In this document: in pieces, positions 45,356-55,045 of the stretch
Position numbering within the stretch: the stretch's first letter is position 1
Layout: each line of letters starts with the position of its first letter
DNA from: Euglena gracilis
Lineage: Eukaryota; Euglenida; Euglenophyceae; Euglenales
DNA: 64,000 bases
Direction: 5' to 3'
Assembly: GCA_039621445.1 (NCBI GenBank)
Contig: CP154956.1
Coordinates: forward strand, 15,913,508 to 15,977,507
Program-made: the position numbers and the translations under genes
The notes under the pieces: generated by a model
Databases searched by the model: none
What the model saw: the letters and a program-made list of their open reading frames with translations, nothing else
Told to the model about the DNA's origin: nothing

Positions 45356-45455
45356 CTGCTGCTGCTGTTGTTGTTGCTGCTGTTGTTGGTGTTAGTTTTT
45401 GTTGCCCTCCCCAGCTGATAGTCTGCCTTCTTTGCTGAACGACGCCTGCCTGTGA
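32444..45455 (+). CDS. Gene B: paralogue of gene A with a proline-rich C-terminal tail (probable pseudokinase)
   Basis: Exons at 32430-32548, 34161-34281, 34635-34715, 35063-35159, 36555-36691, 37307-37344, 37616-37673 (or 37728), 38368-38483, 39221-39324, 40094-40197, 40725-40814, 41956-42026, 44279-44472, 44640-44876 and 45415-45455 give a kinase fold colinear with gene A, followed by about 170 tail residues rich in Pro and Ala. The beta3 Lys (ALKV) and helix-C Glu (TTLEML) are kept. The catalytic loop is HGDFRSES and DFG is NFG. The last four exons form an unbroken phase chain ending in TGA. Introns missing from A occur at four places, with borders I could not resolve with certainty. The product may act as a scaffold or allosteric partner, but that is only what pseudokinases commonly do. 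Confidence 0.75.
32640..34160. other. Intron 1 of gene B, no separate gene
   Basis: T-rich (33290-33360) and unremarkable. No element borders or coding patches stood out. Confidence 0.4.
34161..34281 (+). CDS. Gene B exon 2: glycine-loop and beta3 lysine region
   Basis: TTCCGGCCAG precedes WCCRVVSHITEGVWASVYEV, then EETGAPFALKVIPIKAQG. Phase 0 in, phase 1 out at GTGGGG (34282). WASVYxVxEEExG and ALKV match gene A. The loop again keeps only one glycine (TEGVWASV). Unlike its partner in A, this exon has a clean acceptor. Confidence 0.8.
34635..34715 (+). CDS. Gene B exon 3: helix C
   Basis: Follows CCTGAG and completes the codon left by exon 2. It reads TNVESAHTTLEMLKRLPHQN, then ILQPHF. LEMLKRLPHQNILQ lines up with [14 protein letters not shown] of gene A, and the Glu of LEM is the helix-C Glu. 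The conserved part ends at CTGCAG (34705); the first GT is at 34716 (phase 1). If that is the donor, the next exon starts at 35063 and adds about 16 residues relative to A. Confidence 0.65.
35063..35159 (+). CDS. Gene B exon 4: beta4-beta5
   Basis: The end is firm: FAVTLADVPCLCIQ with a GTGTGC donor at 35160 splitting the Gln codon exactly as in gene A. The start is ambiguous. GTCCCAG at 35062 gives a phase-matched join to a 34715 donor. Alignment with A instead places the join at CTGCAG, 35106, so that LQ continues as CFGQFAVTLA. The upstream residues EMLSKPQSVTEVRLQ also echo EMLKRLPHQNILQ of exon 3, hinting at a small duplication around this intron. Confidence 0.65.
35928..36508. mobile_element. 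hAT-like non-autonomous element, TTTTTTGCA-rich, perfect 8-bp duplication
   Basis: CGCTGACC at 35920-35927 and 36509-36516 flanks an element with GGGGGGATATGCAA at the left and TTGCATATTCCCCC..CCTG at the right. The array of TTTTTTGCA units at 36325-36465 is its densest part. Same family as 156-596. It lies in gene B intron 4. Confidence 0.85.
36555..36691 (+). CDS. Gene B exon 5: hinge and helices D-E
   Basis: After TGCCCCCAG comes LELCGSGTLARYLNATASQK, then PRVQDYATQLASALAFIHGE, 137 bases as in gene A, with identical phases (2 in, 1 out at GTGTGA). GTLARYL and QLxxALAFIH are shared. A 581-bp hAT-like element ends 46 bases before this exon. Confidence 0.9.
37307..37344 (+). CDS. Gene B exon 6: catalytic loop
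   Basis: TGCGCCTCAG, then FLHGDFRSESVL. HGD replaces HRD, the catalytic Asp stays, and Ser replaces the Asn. The chosen end is a GTGACA donor at 37345. The frame runs on as VTRDGRQAALVES, which itself lines up for about ten residues with [10 protein letters not shown] of gene A, so the true end may be further right (another GT at 37375). Confidence 0.75.
37616..37673 (+). CDS. Gene B exon 7: NFG motif
   Basis: VPGGKQLKLTNFGSPQRID lines up with [19 protein letters not shown] of gene A, with Asn in place of the Mg-binding Asp. AGAG at 37612-37615 is the best-fitting acceptor. Two donors are possible: GTCGGG at 37674 (phase 1) or the textbook GTAAGT at 37729 (phase 2), which would add CRGLSSWTITRIDPALFV. 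Neither matches the only canonical phase of the next exon, so this junction is unresolved. Confidence 0.7.
38368..38483 (+). CDS. Gene B exon 8: activation segment and PPE motif
   Basis: Reads [16 protein letters not shown], then LPSYD, colinear with gene A exon 6. The start follows a TAG (GTGGTCTAG), which is both the only AG and an in-frame stop, so the exon cannot extend further left. The GTGCCC donor at 38484 splits the codon after Asp in phase 2, as in A. A TA-rich microsatellite follows from about 38545. Confidence 0.78.
38545..38718. repeat. TA/TATG-rich microsatellite in gene B intron 8
   Basis: ATATATGTATATATG units with a short GTGTGT core. Confidence 0.9.
39221..39324 (+). CDS. 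Gene B exon 9: helix F and G region
   Basis: GCCGGAG, then [20 protein letters not shown] and YLYTAVAADPAGLQ, ending at a GTGTGT donor in phase 1. It is 104 bases long, one codon more than gene A exon 7. [14 protein letters not shown] is identical in the two copies. Confidence 0.88.
39325..40093. other. Intron 9 of gene B
   Basis: No repeats of the main families and no separate exon recognised. Confidence 0.4.
40094..40197 (+). CDS. Gene B exon 10: C-lobe
   Basis: CTTCATCGCAG, then IAREVAATHGGLFAPLLG. AREVAATHGGLFA matches [13 protein letters not shown] of gene A, and the start phase is the same. By alignment the shared part stops at about 40137, where there is no GT. The first phase-compatible donor, GTGTTC at 40198, would add about 20 Pro/Gly-rich residues absent from A. 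Confidence 0.7.
40385..40610. repeat. End of a ~200-bp-repeat array (gene B intron 10)
   Basis: GAAAAATGCCAGAGTC, CCCAGTTTGGACCCCTTCGC, GTGAATAACTCGGGCC and GAGGTGATT match the 3' end of 10085-11485 in the same orientation. Confidence 0.75.
40725..40814 (+). CDS. Gene B exon 11: DPDTR helix-H segment
   Basis: GTGCTGTGCAG, then PFGRLLEPDPDTRLSSPDQ, matching [18 protein letters not shown] of gene A. The conserved part ends at CAG (40781); the next GT that keeps phase is GTAAAA at 40815, giving an extra PAFQTPAEFFF. In gene A this stretch is continuous with the previous exon, so the intron before it is specific to B. Confidence 0.72.
41956..42026 (+). CDS. Gene B exon 12: helix I and linker
   Basis: After GGCGAG: ALQALRSLQQPTPTARRLVA, then ALR, with a CAG/GTGCGT donor (phase 2). 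ALQALRSLQQ fits VLSMLQDLQ at the end of gene A, so this is the last helix of the fold. The reading continues past the point where A stops. A telomere-type repeat begins 27 bases after the donor. Confidence 0.62.
42053..42118. repeat. Interstitial telomere-type (CCCTAA)n repeat
   Basis: About ten CCCTAA units with one CTCTAA variant, starting 27 bases after the gene B exon 12 donor, inside an intron. Confidence 0.95.
42119..44278. other. Intron 12 of gene B
   Basis: Mostly AT-rich. Includes a GT microsatellite (42898-42940) and GGGACTTAG tandem units (43329-43352). No independent gene seen. Confidence 0.4.
44279..44472 (+). CDS. Gene B exon 13: proline-rich tail
   Basis: The acceptor GGGATGCAG leaves one base, completing AG-T (Ser) from exon 12. 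The frame then reads GCPPLPRHPPPTPQAPQPPP, then SLPPPARPQPRSGLTPPPCR and GLFPQGICPALTPPG. Donor GTAAAT at 44473, phase 1. PxxP-dense sequence suggests a disordered, SH3/WW-bindable tail, which is inference. Phase fits at both ends. Confidence 0.6.
44640..44876 (+). CDS. Gene B exon 14: Pro/Ala-rich tail
   Basis: GATGCCAG, then VGTRLCLPDACRGVPPTCHV, then a stretch with PPKAAGKPRPPPPPAVPTPS and APDLLRIRSPCDSSLLPRPP. It is 237 bases with two leading bases and phase 1 out; the donor CAG/GTGAGG is close to consensus. Four Cys in the first 30 residues are notable, but I recognise no domain. Confidence 0.62.
45028..45400. repeat. GTGTT pentanucleotide, GT and TTG arrays before the gene B last exon
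   Basis: About 13 units of TGTTG (45032-45096), a GT run (45099-45221), then TTG/CTG units (45296-45390). The last block ends about 25 bases before the terminal exon. Confidence 0.93.
45415..45455 (+). CDS. Gene B terminal exon
   Basis: A TTG repeat and the tract GCCCTCCCCAG precede two bases that complete an Ala codon, then DSLPSLLNDACL and TGA at 45453-45455. The phase is the one required by exon 14. It is short, so support rests on acceptor quality and phase. Confidence 0.5.
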
Positions 45456-45744
45456 GCGAGCCCGGTGTTGCTTTTTGTCCGGAGCAGTCCGGCCACTGTG
45501 ACCCTTCGTCTGTGGTTCGTGTCTTGTGGCGTTTCATTGCTCGAAAAGTTAGGTCACTCCTGGCCGTTCTGATGCTCGTGGAAAAGTGGGCGTTGGTCAG
45601 GTGGTTGACCAGGGAGGGGGCACCCCATGCTCCTTCCTCCATCTCAAGGGGCTTTTCACGTCTGATGTTTTTTTTTTTTGGTGCCATCGTGGACAGAGGC
45701 GGACCCCCCCCCCAGGTTGTGGACACCCCCCCAGGCATTCCACT

Positions 45745-46055
45745 CAGGGATTTTTTTAAGTTTGGACCCCCGGGGGGGGGGGAGGGGGGGGGTAGGGTGG
45801 TGGGTGGGTCCGCCGGCCCCCCTCCCCCCCCCCGGGGGGGGGGGGTGCCCCCCGGAGGGCGGTGGGATATACTTTTCGGCGCCGCAGGCGCCGAAAAATT
45901 CTATTTTTAGCACTTTTCGCGATTTTTCGGCCATTTTTTGTGGGTCCCCCGGGACCCCCTCCCCCCCCCCCCCGGAGGCCCCCCCCCGGGGGGGGGGGCG
46001 GGGGGGGGGGGGGACCACCCCCCTCCCCCCCCCCCCGGTCTTAAAAAAAACCCTG
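45745..46055. mobile_element. hAT-like non-autonomous element with perfect 8-bp duplication
   Basis: Ends CAGGGATTTTTTTAAGTTTG and GGTCTTAAAAAAAACCCTG; ATTCCACT on both sides (45737-45744, 46056-46063). The interior has GGCGCCGCAGGCGCCGAAAA and TTAGCACTTTTCGCG, nearly the same as 62089-62397. Confidence 0.88.
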
Positions 46056-46063
46056 ATTCCACT

Positions 46064-47585
46064 ACAGCTCAGCCGAAGCTTGTCCTTCCCAGCCTCCCCC
46101 TCTCCTTCTTGTTGTTTCACCCATGTTTCACCCATAATTAGCAGGGGATGTGTTTCACATTTGTTTCACGGTGTTGTGCTTTTTGGCGCATTTTTTCAGA
46201 TTTTCCAAAAATGCACATTTTTTTCTGAGCCCAGCTGGCACAGCACACCTCCCCTGCATTTGTCAGTGGAGTCATGTAATCCAGCGAGGGTCTCTGTGCC
46301 TCCGTCGATATTTTTGTTTGCTCTCAAGCTCCTCCACCTACTCCTCCCGCTCAGGCTGTATTTGACGTAAATGGATCGACGTCATGGAAAGGAGACGTCA
46401 TGGAGAGGGCAGCAACATCCGACCTTCTGTTGTTCAGGGGTTCAAAAAATGGACCAAACGGGCCAGGGGTAAAAAAAAATTGTATTTGAATGATTGACAA
46501 TGTTTGGGCTTTTTTCAGTTTCGATTTTTTTAAGTACCCGGTTCGACCCCAAGTTGGGCTCAGTTCCAGCCGGAGGACTCTCATGCAGGCAAGGCTGTGT
46601 GGGAATCGCCGCAACTATGGTGGGGGGGGGGTCGACCACCCCCCCCCCCCACCAGGCCGTCCCGTATTTCCGGTAGCGCCGATTTTTAGGTCAAATTTTT
46701 CCTTCGGCGCCGAAGGCAGTTTTACGGGTGCCATTGTGGGGGGTTCAACCCCCCCACCCCTGCATGGGGGTGGAGGGTCAGCCAGCACTTTTTCCCATCC
46801 AGCCCAAATTGTTCAGCCTCTATGCTGGACCCCTTCCCGGGGGGTTGTTAAGCTCTGCCCTGGTCCGGAGCCCCCCCACCTGCCAAGGGGGTCCAGACTG
46901 GGGGGGGGGGGGGTGCCAGGACCCCCAAAAACAAGAAAAAGGTCGGTTTTCCCTTCCAACACTTCGGGCTGGAAATTTTTGGTAATATTTCGCAAGTTTA
47001 GTTTTGTGTGTTTAAAAGGCTCCAGTGGGTCGGCACCCCCCACATGTTTTTATATCGAACCCTGGCAGAGACATTTTGGTCCCCCCCACCCTTCGAAAAA
47101 AGCAGCCTGTGCCTGATGCCTTCCATGTGCCACAAGCATTATTTGGCTCGTTAGCGGTTAGGGCGATGGATTGCGTCGTGGGTCGGGGGCATGTTCTGCC
47201 GGAGTGGTTCTTGTCACTGATTTACCCCGCAGGCCAGCCATTTCGACAATGTCAAGGAGGAAATATGTGTTCGTACCACGCAATGCCAACAATTCAATCT
47301 AAAGCCGTTTTGAATAGAATTACGAGTTGCAAAGATAGTTGGTAGGGTTGATTTTAATCGAGGAGGCAAGTGTTGTGGTAATGCATATACGTTTTCTTTT
47401 TTGGATGTTTGGGGGGGAAATTAAGAGTGGGGCGAAATTGTTCCCCTGGACGAATGGGGAGTCAAAAGCAGGAGGGGGGTGGCTGACTTTGGCTGGATAA
47501 TTCGGGTCTGGAGAGGAGTTTTGGGGTGCTTCAGAAGTGGGACCCAGTCGCTCGTATTTGGGGGGGGGGCGAAAGTTGGTCGTTG
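46064..47585. other. No gene recognised
   Basis: G/C-run palindromes at 46620-46660 (GGGGGTCGACCACCCCC) and 46895-46910. No splice-supported exon. Confidence 0.4.
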
Positions 47586-47587
47586 CC

Positions 47588-47589
47588 AA

Positions 47590-47658
<69 letters not shown>

Positions 47659-47840
47659 ATATTCTATATTATATCTATATATATATATATATATAGATAT
47701 ATAATATAGTATATCTATCTATTATATATATCTATTCTATCTATATCTTATATATCTCTCTCGTCTGGTCTCGTCTCTCTCTCTCCTCTCCTCCTCTCTC
47801 TCTCTCTCTCTCGTCTCTCTCTCTCTCTCTCTCTCTTCCG
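47588..47840. repeat. Compound TA then CT microsatellite
   Basis: TA units with ATCTAT variants to about 47756, then CT/TCTCG units to 47836. Confidence 0.93.
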
Positions 47841-48748
47841 CCTCCCCTCCCTGCTCCTGCTCTTTCGGCCGCCCTCCTCAACCTTTACGCTATTCCTGAG
47901 CTGCGCTCCCCGGGGGGAGAATCCTGCCAAAAATATGCATGTGTGTACAGGGCATTGGGTCCAATTTGACCCCCCCCCCAAGGGTGACCCCCTCCTCTGT
48001 TGGTCCCACCCAACCGGGGTCAACACAGAGGGGGGGGGGGGTTGAGCCGACTCCCAACCAGTCCTCGGCTTTTCGAAAAAGCTTATGCATGAGGATAATG
48101 ATAATGACGGTGATTTCAAATAATAATGATGATGACGATGATGATGATGATAAACGGACCCCCCCCAGGAGGTGTGCCTGCTGTTATGGATGGTACCCCT
48201 TAGCACAAGAACGCACCCCCCCCCGGTTCGGGGTCGGTAAAATGAAGCCTGCCTGGAACCCTCTATCACTCGAATAGCTCATTGGGGCCCAGTTGCATGC
48301 CTAGCCCCACGTCTGTTTTCGATTTTCATTTGATTTTGTTTAATTTGATTTTTTATTGGTTTATTTTTTATTCCTTGTTTTCATTTTTTTCCTTTTCTGA
48401 ATCTTTTTCTTCTGTTGGGGGGTCCAGCCAGCGAGCACACAATTGTTTCCCAGTCCGCAGTCCGCAGTCCAACCTACCCCCAAGGTCTGATACAAGGAGG
48501 ACACATAGAGGACATAGAGGATCACGGCTTTAGGTGGGGGTGTCCGAAGTATGGCATTGTGCTCAACCCCCCCCCCCCAGGGGTGACTGACTGGCGTTTC
48601 GGAATGACTGGTTATTTTTTGGATCAGGATGGGATCGACAAAGAACGTTGAAAGTGGCCGAACGAAAAAGTTTTTTTTGAAAATTTTGGCTTTAAAATGA
48701 TTTCCTTTTTAAACCCAATTTTGGGGGGCTTTAATGATTTATTTGCAG

Positions 48749-48914
48749 GGGTTGTGGGCGTCGTTCCTCAACGGTCCTCAGCCAGGGAATCGTGGCTTTT
48801 TCGACCCCACCCCTCCCGCCGACGGTCCATCCGCTGCTCATCCAGCTGCTTACCCACCTGTGTTGTCCCCCCCCCCCCAGCCTGCTTGTGACTCGTGCTG
48901 CCTGCCTCGTTGAG
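48749..48914 (+). CDS. Isolated exon candidate between gene B and gene D
   Basis: ATTTATTTGCAG, then 166 bases open in every frame, then GAG/GTATGG. One frame reads GLWASFLNGPQPGNRGFFDP, then TPPADGPSAAHPAAYPPVLS, and stops at TGA one base before the donor. Another (one leading base, phase 0 out) reads TVHPLLIQLLTHLCC, then SLLVTRAACLVE, and runs into the donor. A poly-C tract with an internal AG could also give a shorter exon. Splice-like borders and composition are good, but the frame is undecided. Confidence 0.35.
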
Positions 48915-49674
48915 GTATGGCGCCCCCCCTTCACGCCCCCAAACGGTCTACGGTTGTTCTTAGAGTCACCCTGGTGGCATTTGCTTCAATCTCTCCCCCC
49001 GGCAGAGTTTTTTTTTTAAAATTTCGTCACCCCGACCGAGCCCCCCGCCAGCGGGTCGAGCTGAGCGGGTACCCCGCCGGAGACGGGGTCATCTTCCGTT
49101 TTGGACCCCAAAATCGACTGCCCACCAAACGTGGGTCCCCCCGAGTCCCCCCCCCAGGAGGTGGGTCCGGACCCCCCTCCCCCCAGGGTGCGGCCCATCC
49201 ACTTCTTCGATTTTAAATTATGCATTTGTGCAGTATACATTTATTGCTATTTTTTATTATGTGTGCAGATATTCAATATTTATTCAATAATATATGTTGC
49301 ACATGTGTTGTTTTGTGTTATACATCATGTATATATGTATATATATTATATATATGTATGTATGTATGTATGTGTGTGTGTGTATATATACATGTATACG
49401 TTATATATTACACATGCCATTGCGCAAGCAGCATAGTATAAGTATGCATTTGACAAACACATAAACGATCAATAATGACCATGATGGGGTTCTTCCGCTC
49501 CTGCCTCCAAGCTCCCAGAGATCACAATCCCAGGCACGCCGTTTTTCTATCTTTTTTTCACAACGTTTGTGAGTCCACCCTCTGGACAACCCAGCAGGCA
49601 GCCCTTCACGGACGTTTCACAGAGCCTGAAAAGGCACAGAAAAGGCCCATTTTCACCCGGCCTGTGGAACACCA

Positions 49675-49952
49675 CTTAGGCGGCCAGACTTGAGCTTTTT
49701 TGTGTTGATGTGCGCATTTGCGCAAATGCGCAAAATTTTTTATTTCGACTGTGTGGCTCAGGGGTTTGAAGACATGGTGGCAAGAGTGCAAAAAATGAGC
49801 AGAATTCTGTTTTTTGACGGTGTGACCCATGGGATAATCTGTTTTCCGTGTGTCAGGGTACAGGGTCCCAGAAATTTAGTAAAATTTGTAAATCTGCGCA
49901 AATGTGCCCATGTCAAAGAAAAAAACCTTAAGTGCGAATCCGGCCGCCTAAG
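49675..49952. mobile_element. 278-bp CTTAGGCGG-family element
   Basis: Ends CTTAGGCGGCCAGA and TCCGGCCGCCTAAG are inverted repeats; flanks CACCA and TACCA differ by one base. The interior has GTGCGCATTTGCGCAAATGC. A further right end of the same type (GCCGCCTAAG) lies at about 50238-50247. Confidence 0.7.
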
Positions 49953-50507
49953 TACCATGTAAGGAATGCAGTTGGGGCTTGAAAAGCGAAAAAGCTCGCA
50001 ATCTTAGCACTTTTGGGGAAAATTCGCGTCTCCAGTTGAAACCCAGGGTTTCAAACTTTTTTTTAAAAAAAAAAGTAATGCACAGTTGAAAAAAATACCA
50101 AAACTGGGCCTGTTCCTTGGGTCCCAACTTCGGCAAATGTTGCTGGTCCCACTGTAGAGGATCCCTGCAGAACCAAAGGGTCGAAAGGGTGGGTTTCAAA
50201 GCCAGGTTTCAAAGAGTTTCAAAAACAGCGCAAGTGAAGCCGCCTAAGCACTTGGGGTTGGGTACGGTCAGAGGCCTCTTGCAGAAGGAGGAGGCCTCTC
50301 CTCCTTCTCCGCCCGCTTTCTGAGAAACCACATTTCGCTGTGGTGGGCATTGCGGGATGATTTTCACCCAATTTCAGATCCTTCATGGAACATCCGTTCT
50401 GAATTGGTTTTTGACATGGTTGGCGTTTTCTCAGGCTCCGCCTTTCTCAGGTCTGGGCCATCACTCATCAATCCTTCCTGAGAGGCGTATGGGCAGCAGG
50501 CTGTGGA

Positions 50508-51190
50508 ACTCAGTGCTAGGAATTGGGTTTTTTGGGGATATTGACAGGATGATCTGTTTTGACCGAATCGTGTCTTCCATCTGCCTGGTGTGATGTGCCT
50601 GTCTAATGGGTTGCAAACCACCAAAAAAAAGGTGTGTTAGCATGTCCCCTTCTCCGCCATTGTTGATGGACCTTTTCGACTTTTCAATTCCCAAAGTTGT
50701 GTATTTCAGATTCGGGTGAGAAGAGAGGGGTGCCGAGCTAATTTTAGTTTTCTTTTTGGGTCTTTGGCTTTAATTCTGAAGGTTTATCTGTCACCTGTTC
50801 TATTTCAAACAGATGTTTTATGAGTTTCAAAAATCCCCTCAGGTATGCTGAATTGCGAATCAAGTGGGGGGACCGTCAACGGCATTGGGCTCACAACACA
50901 TAAGACCAGGCACGTCTGGATGTGGAGAAGATGGTTGGTTGCATGCACACACCAGGGGGACAGCTTCCTGTTCCAGACAATGATTTCCTCCATTTATCCC
51001 TGTCCGCTCTGGTAGATCATATGGAAGGTTAACACTGCTCAAAAGGTCCTTCACTGCCCAGTCTATCACCCTGGGGAGGGAGGTCTACTCATATTGGTAG
51101 GTCACCACCATTGTCCATGTTGAGATGCTTCCGGAACCGCTCCCTCCACCCGCTGAGATAAATAAGAAGTTCAGGGTTGATAATTGATGC
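50508..51190. repeat. Dispersed ~650-bp repeat, copy 2
   Basis: Partner of 27893-28515, with an extra stretch near 51010-51110. Followed by TTGATGCGCATCTGCGCAAG and more GCGC hairpins to about 51420. Confidence 0.75.
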
Positions 51191-51895
51191 GCATCTGCGC
51201 AAGATGAAAATTGAAGATTTCCATCACCTAAATTCTCAACAGACATTTCATTTTTAAAGTTTACATCCGCGTCAGCGTGGCTGTTGCGCAGATGAACAAT
51301 ACAACAGCTGATCTTGATTTAAAATCAGCAACATCCACGCTGATGAAGCATTTCATTTGCGCAAAATTTTTCTGACATGAGTGTGCCCATTACGCGGGTG
51401 CGCAATGAAAAGGCATTTTGACACATACATTGTGCAATTATTGCACAAGTGCTGAACCATCACCCATATTTATTGCATATTTATTATACATATATACATA
51501 CATACATACATACATACATATTTTTTTTACACGCACATGCTGCCTGGCAGTCGTCCACACTCATCGCTGCTGTTGGTGGTAGTCCTGGTCGTGGTGTTGT
51601 TTTCTTCATTTGTGTTGCCCTGGTCCGGACCATTTCCCTTGACCCCTAACTTCCCCTGGAACGGCTTGTGATCTTGTCCTTGCCCCACCCCTTCATACCG
51701 TATGTTCTGCTTTTGGCTGTCTAAATCCCCACCCGACAGAATAAGAACCGGGCCTTCTTTCTACACAACTGTTGGAAATCTCCACAGGCGCTCTGACTCT
51801 GGGTGGTTTGAATTCTTCATTTTCTCTTCCAGCCCCCAATTATTTTTCATTTTCAAAAAAGCAATTTGCACTCCATGCCATGTGGAAATGGGTAT

Positions 51896-52124
51896 CAGGC
51901 TTCTTTTTTAAGGAAAGTCCCACCCTTGGGGGGGTTTCCCTGGGCTGGCAGGGGGGGGGGTCAGGTTTTGGGGTGGGTGGTTTTTTTTAGTTTTCTCTCT
52001 GGCGCCGAAGGTGCCAGGACTGGAAAATGGCCATTTTCAGGGGAAATTTGGTTTGGTCGGCAGGCACCGGGGCCCGAAACAGACCCCTACAGGGGTCCCC
52101 CCAGAGATGGTAAAAAGAAGCGTG
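51896..52124. mobile_element. hAT-like element (GGTCGGCAGGCACCGGGG family), worn
   Basis: Ends CAGGCTTCTTTTTTAAGG and GGTAAAAAGAAGCGTG; flanks ATGGGTAT and ATTGGTAC match at six of eight bases. Confidence 0.6.
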
Positions 52125-52479
52125 ATTGGTACAAAGCAAAATGTAAACCCCCCCCCAAATGGCCTGGTGGGGTGGGGTGGGGTGGGCAGGTTATTGGAAC
52201 CAACTTTTGGCCCTGCCCCCCTGCCTGGTTAATTGGGTACCAAGTTATTGGAACCATCTTTTTTTCCCCTCCCCCCACCAAGCTATTCGGCCACTGCCAG
52301 GAGCAAGGGCCCCGCCAGATTATTCTGGGGGGTTAATATGGTCGCTGAGCTCTTATATCTATCTTTAGAGTAAGAGAGAAGCTAAACACCGGGGAAAAGG
52401 GAGTAGAACCCCCCCCCTCGCCCACCCCTGAATAGACCACAAAAACCGCGGATTATCACCATGACCCCAGTCGTTTCCC

Positions 52480-53680
52480 GGATTTTTTTTGTGTCACGAG
52501 CGACTGGATCCCGAGTTTCCGAATCACCTCCGTTTGACCCCCAACTCCCCGCCATGCCCGAGTTATTCAACCGTGAAGGGGTCCAAACTGGGTATAATTG
52601 CCCCCCTCCCAGTTTTGACTCTGCCATTTAGCTGGGGTGAAATATTTGGTCAAAAAAATAGATTTTTCTGAAATATCTCTAGAAAAAGTACATTAATTCC
52701 GGAAATGTCGGTCTGACGAAATGAATGTACTCCCGGAGCTTTGTTGAAGTGCAGTTTTTTGCAGTGTTTTGCAGTTTTTTGCAGTTTTTTGCAGTGCAGT
52801 TTTTGACCGGCCCGTGTGCAGTTTTGTTTCCCCTCCCCTGTTGGAGGCCCTCTATCGCCTCCCCGTTCGCCCGTTTGGCCGCTGACACGCCTGGCCCGTG
52901 TTCTGACGCACTGTTGTGGCCCAAAACGGCCATTTTGGGGTGTTTTTGGGGCCGTTTTTGGGCCAAAAAAATCGATTGTTTTCAAAATATCTCGACAATG
53001 AAGCAAAATCAAAGAACATGTCCGGAAAGCAAAAATGAAGCCCTCGGAATGCCCTATCCAACCATGGTTTATTTTTCCCCCAACTCTTCGTGTGGCCAGA
53101 GTTACGGCCACTTTTCGGGCAATTTTGGCCCATTTCTGGGACCAATTTGGGCTGTTTTCGAGGTCAAAAAATCGGAAAACGTAAAATATCTTGGAAATGA
53201 AGCAAAACCAAAGGAAATGTCCGGAGACCTAAATTGAAGCCCTTGGAACGCCTTATTCAACGATATTGATTTCCCCGCAATTCCCCGCCTAGTCCAAGAT
53301 TGGGCGATTTATGGCCCAAAACAGCACGCTTCCGTTTTCGGCCCTTTTTTTGGGCCAAAAAATCGATTTCCCAAAAATTGTTCAAAATGATCGGGAATCA
53401 ATGGAGTTGTCCGAAGACTTAAATTGAAGCCCCTAAAATGCCCTATCCAACAGTATTTTGATTTCTCCGCAGCTCCCCACCTCGCCCGAGTTAGGGCCAT
53501 TTTTCAGCCAATTTTGGTCATTTTGAACAGCTTTGTCCTGTTTTGATTGGCCGTTTTTTGACCATTTTCAGGTCAAAAAAGTCAGAAAAAAATCGGGGGG
53601 AAAATGCCCAAAACGATGTTTTTTTGGCCTCCTGGACCTGAAAAAAACTGTTTTTGAGCCGAAAGTGAGCTTTTTTTGCC
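52480..53680. repeat. Degenerate ~200-bp tandem array, reverse orientation, with nested insertion
   Basis: Same order as 25000-26050: AGCGACTGGATCCCGAG, CAAAATATCTCGACAATGAA, CCTATCCAACCATGG, GAAATGTCCGGAGACC. A GCAGTTTTTT-type piece (52750-52838) interrupts it, flanked by TGTTGAAG and TGTTGGAG. Confidence 0.8.

Positions 53681-55045
<1,365 letters not shown>

Noticed and set aside
47140-47230. Possible tRNA-like segment (TTAGCGGTTAGGGCGATGG)
   Set aside because: No T-arm consensus or cloverleaf could be drawn at the right distance. No tRNA or rRNA gene was recognised anywhere in the window.
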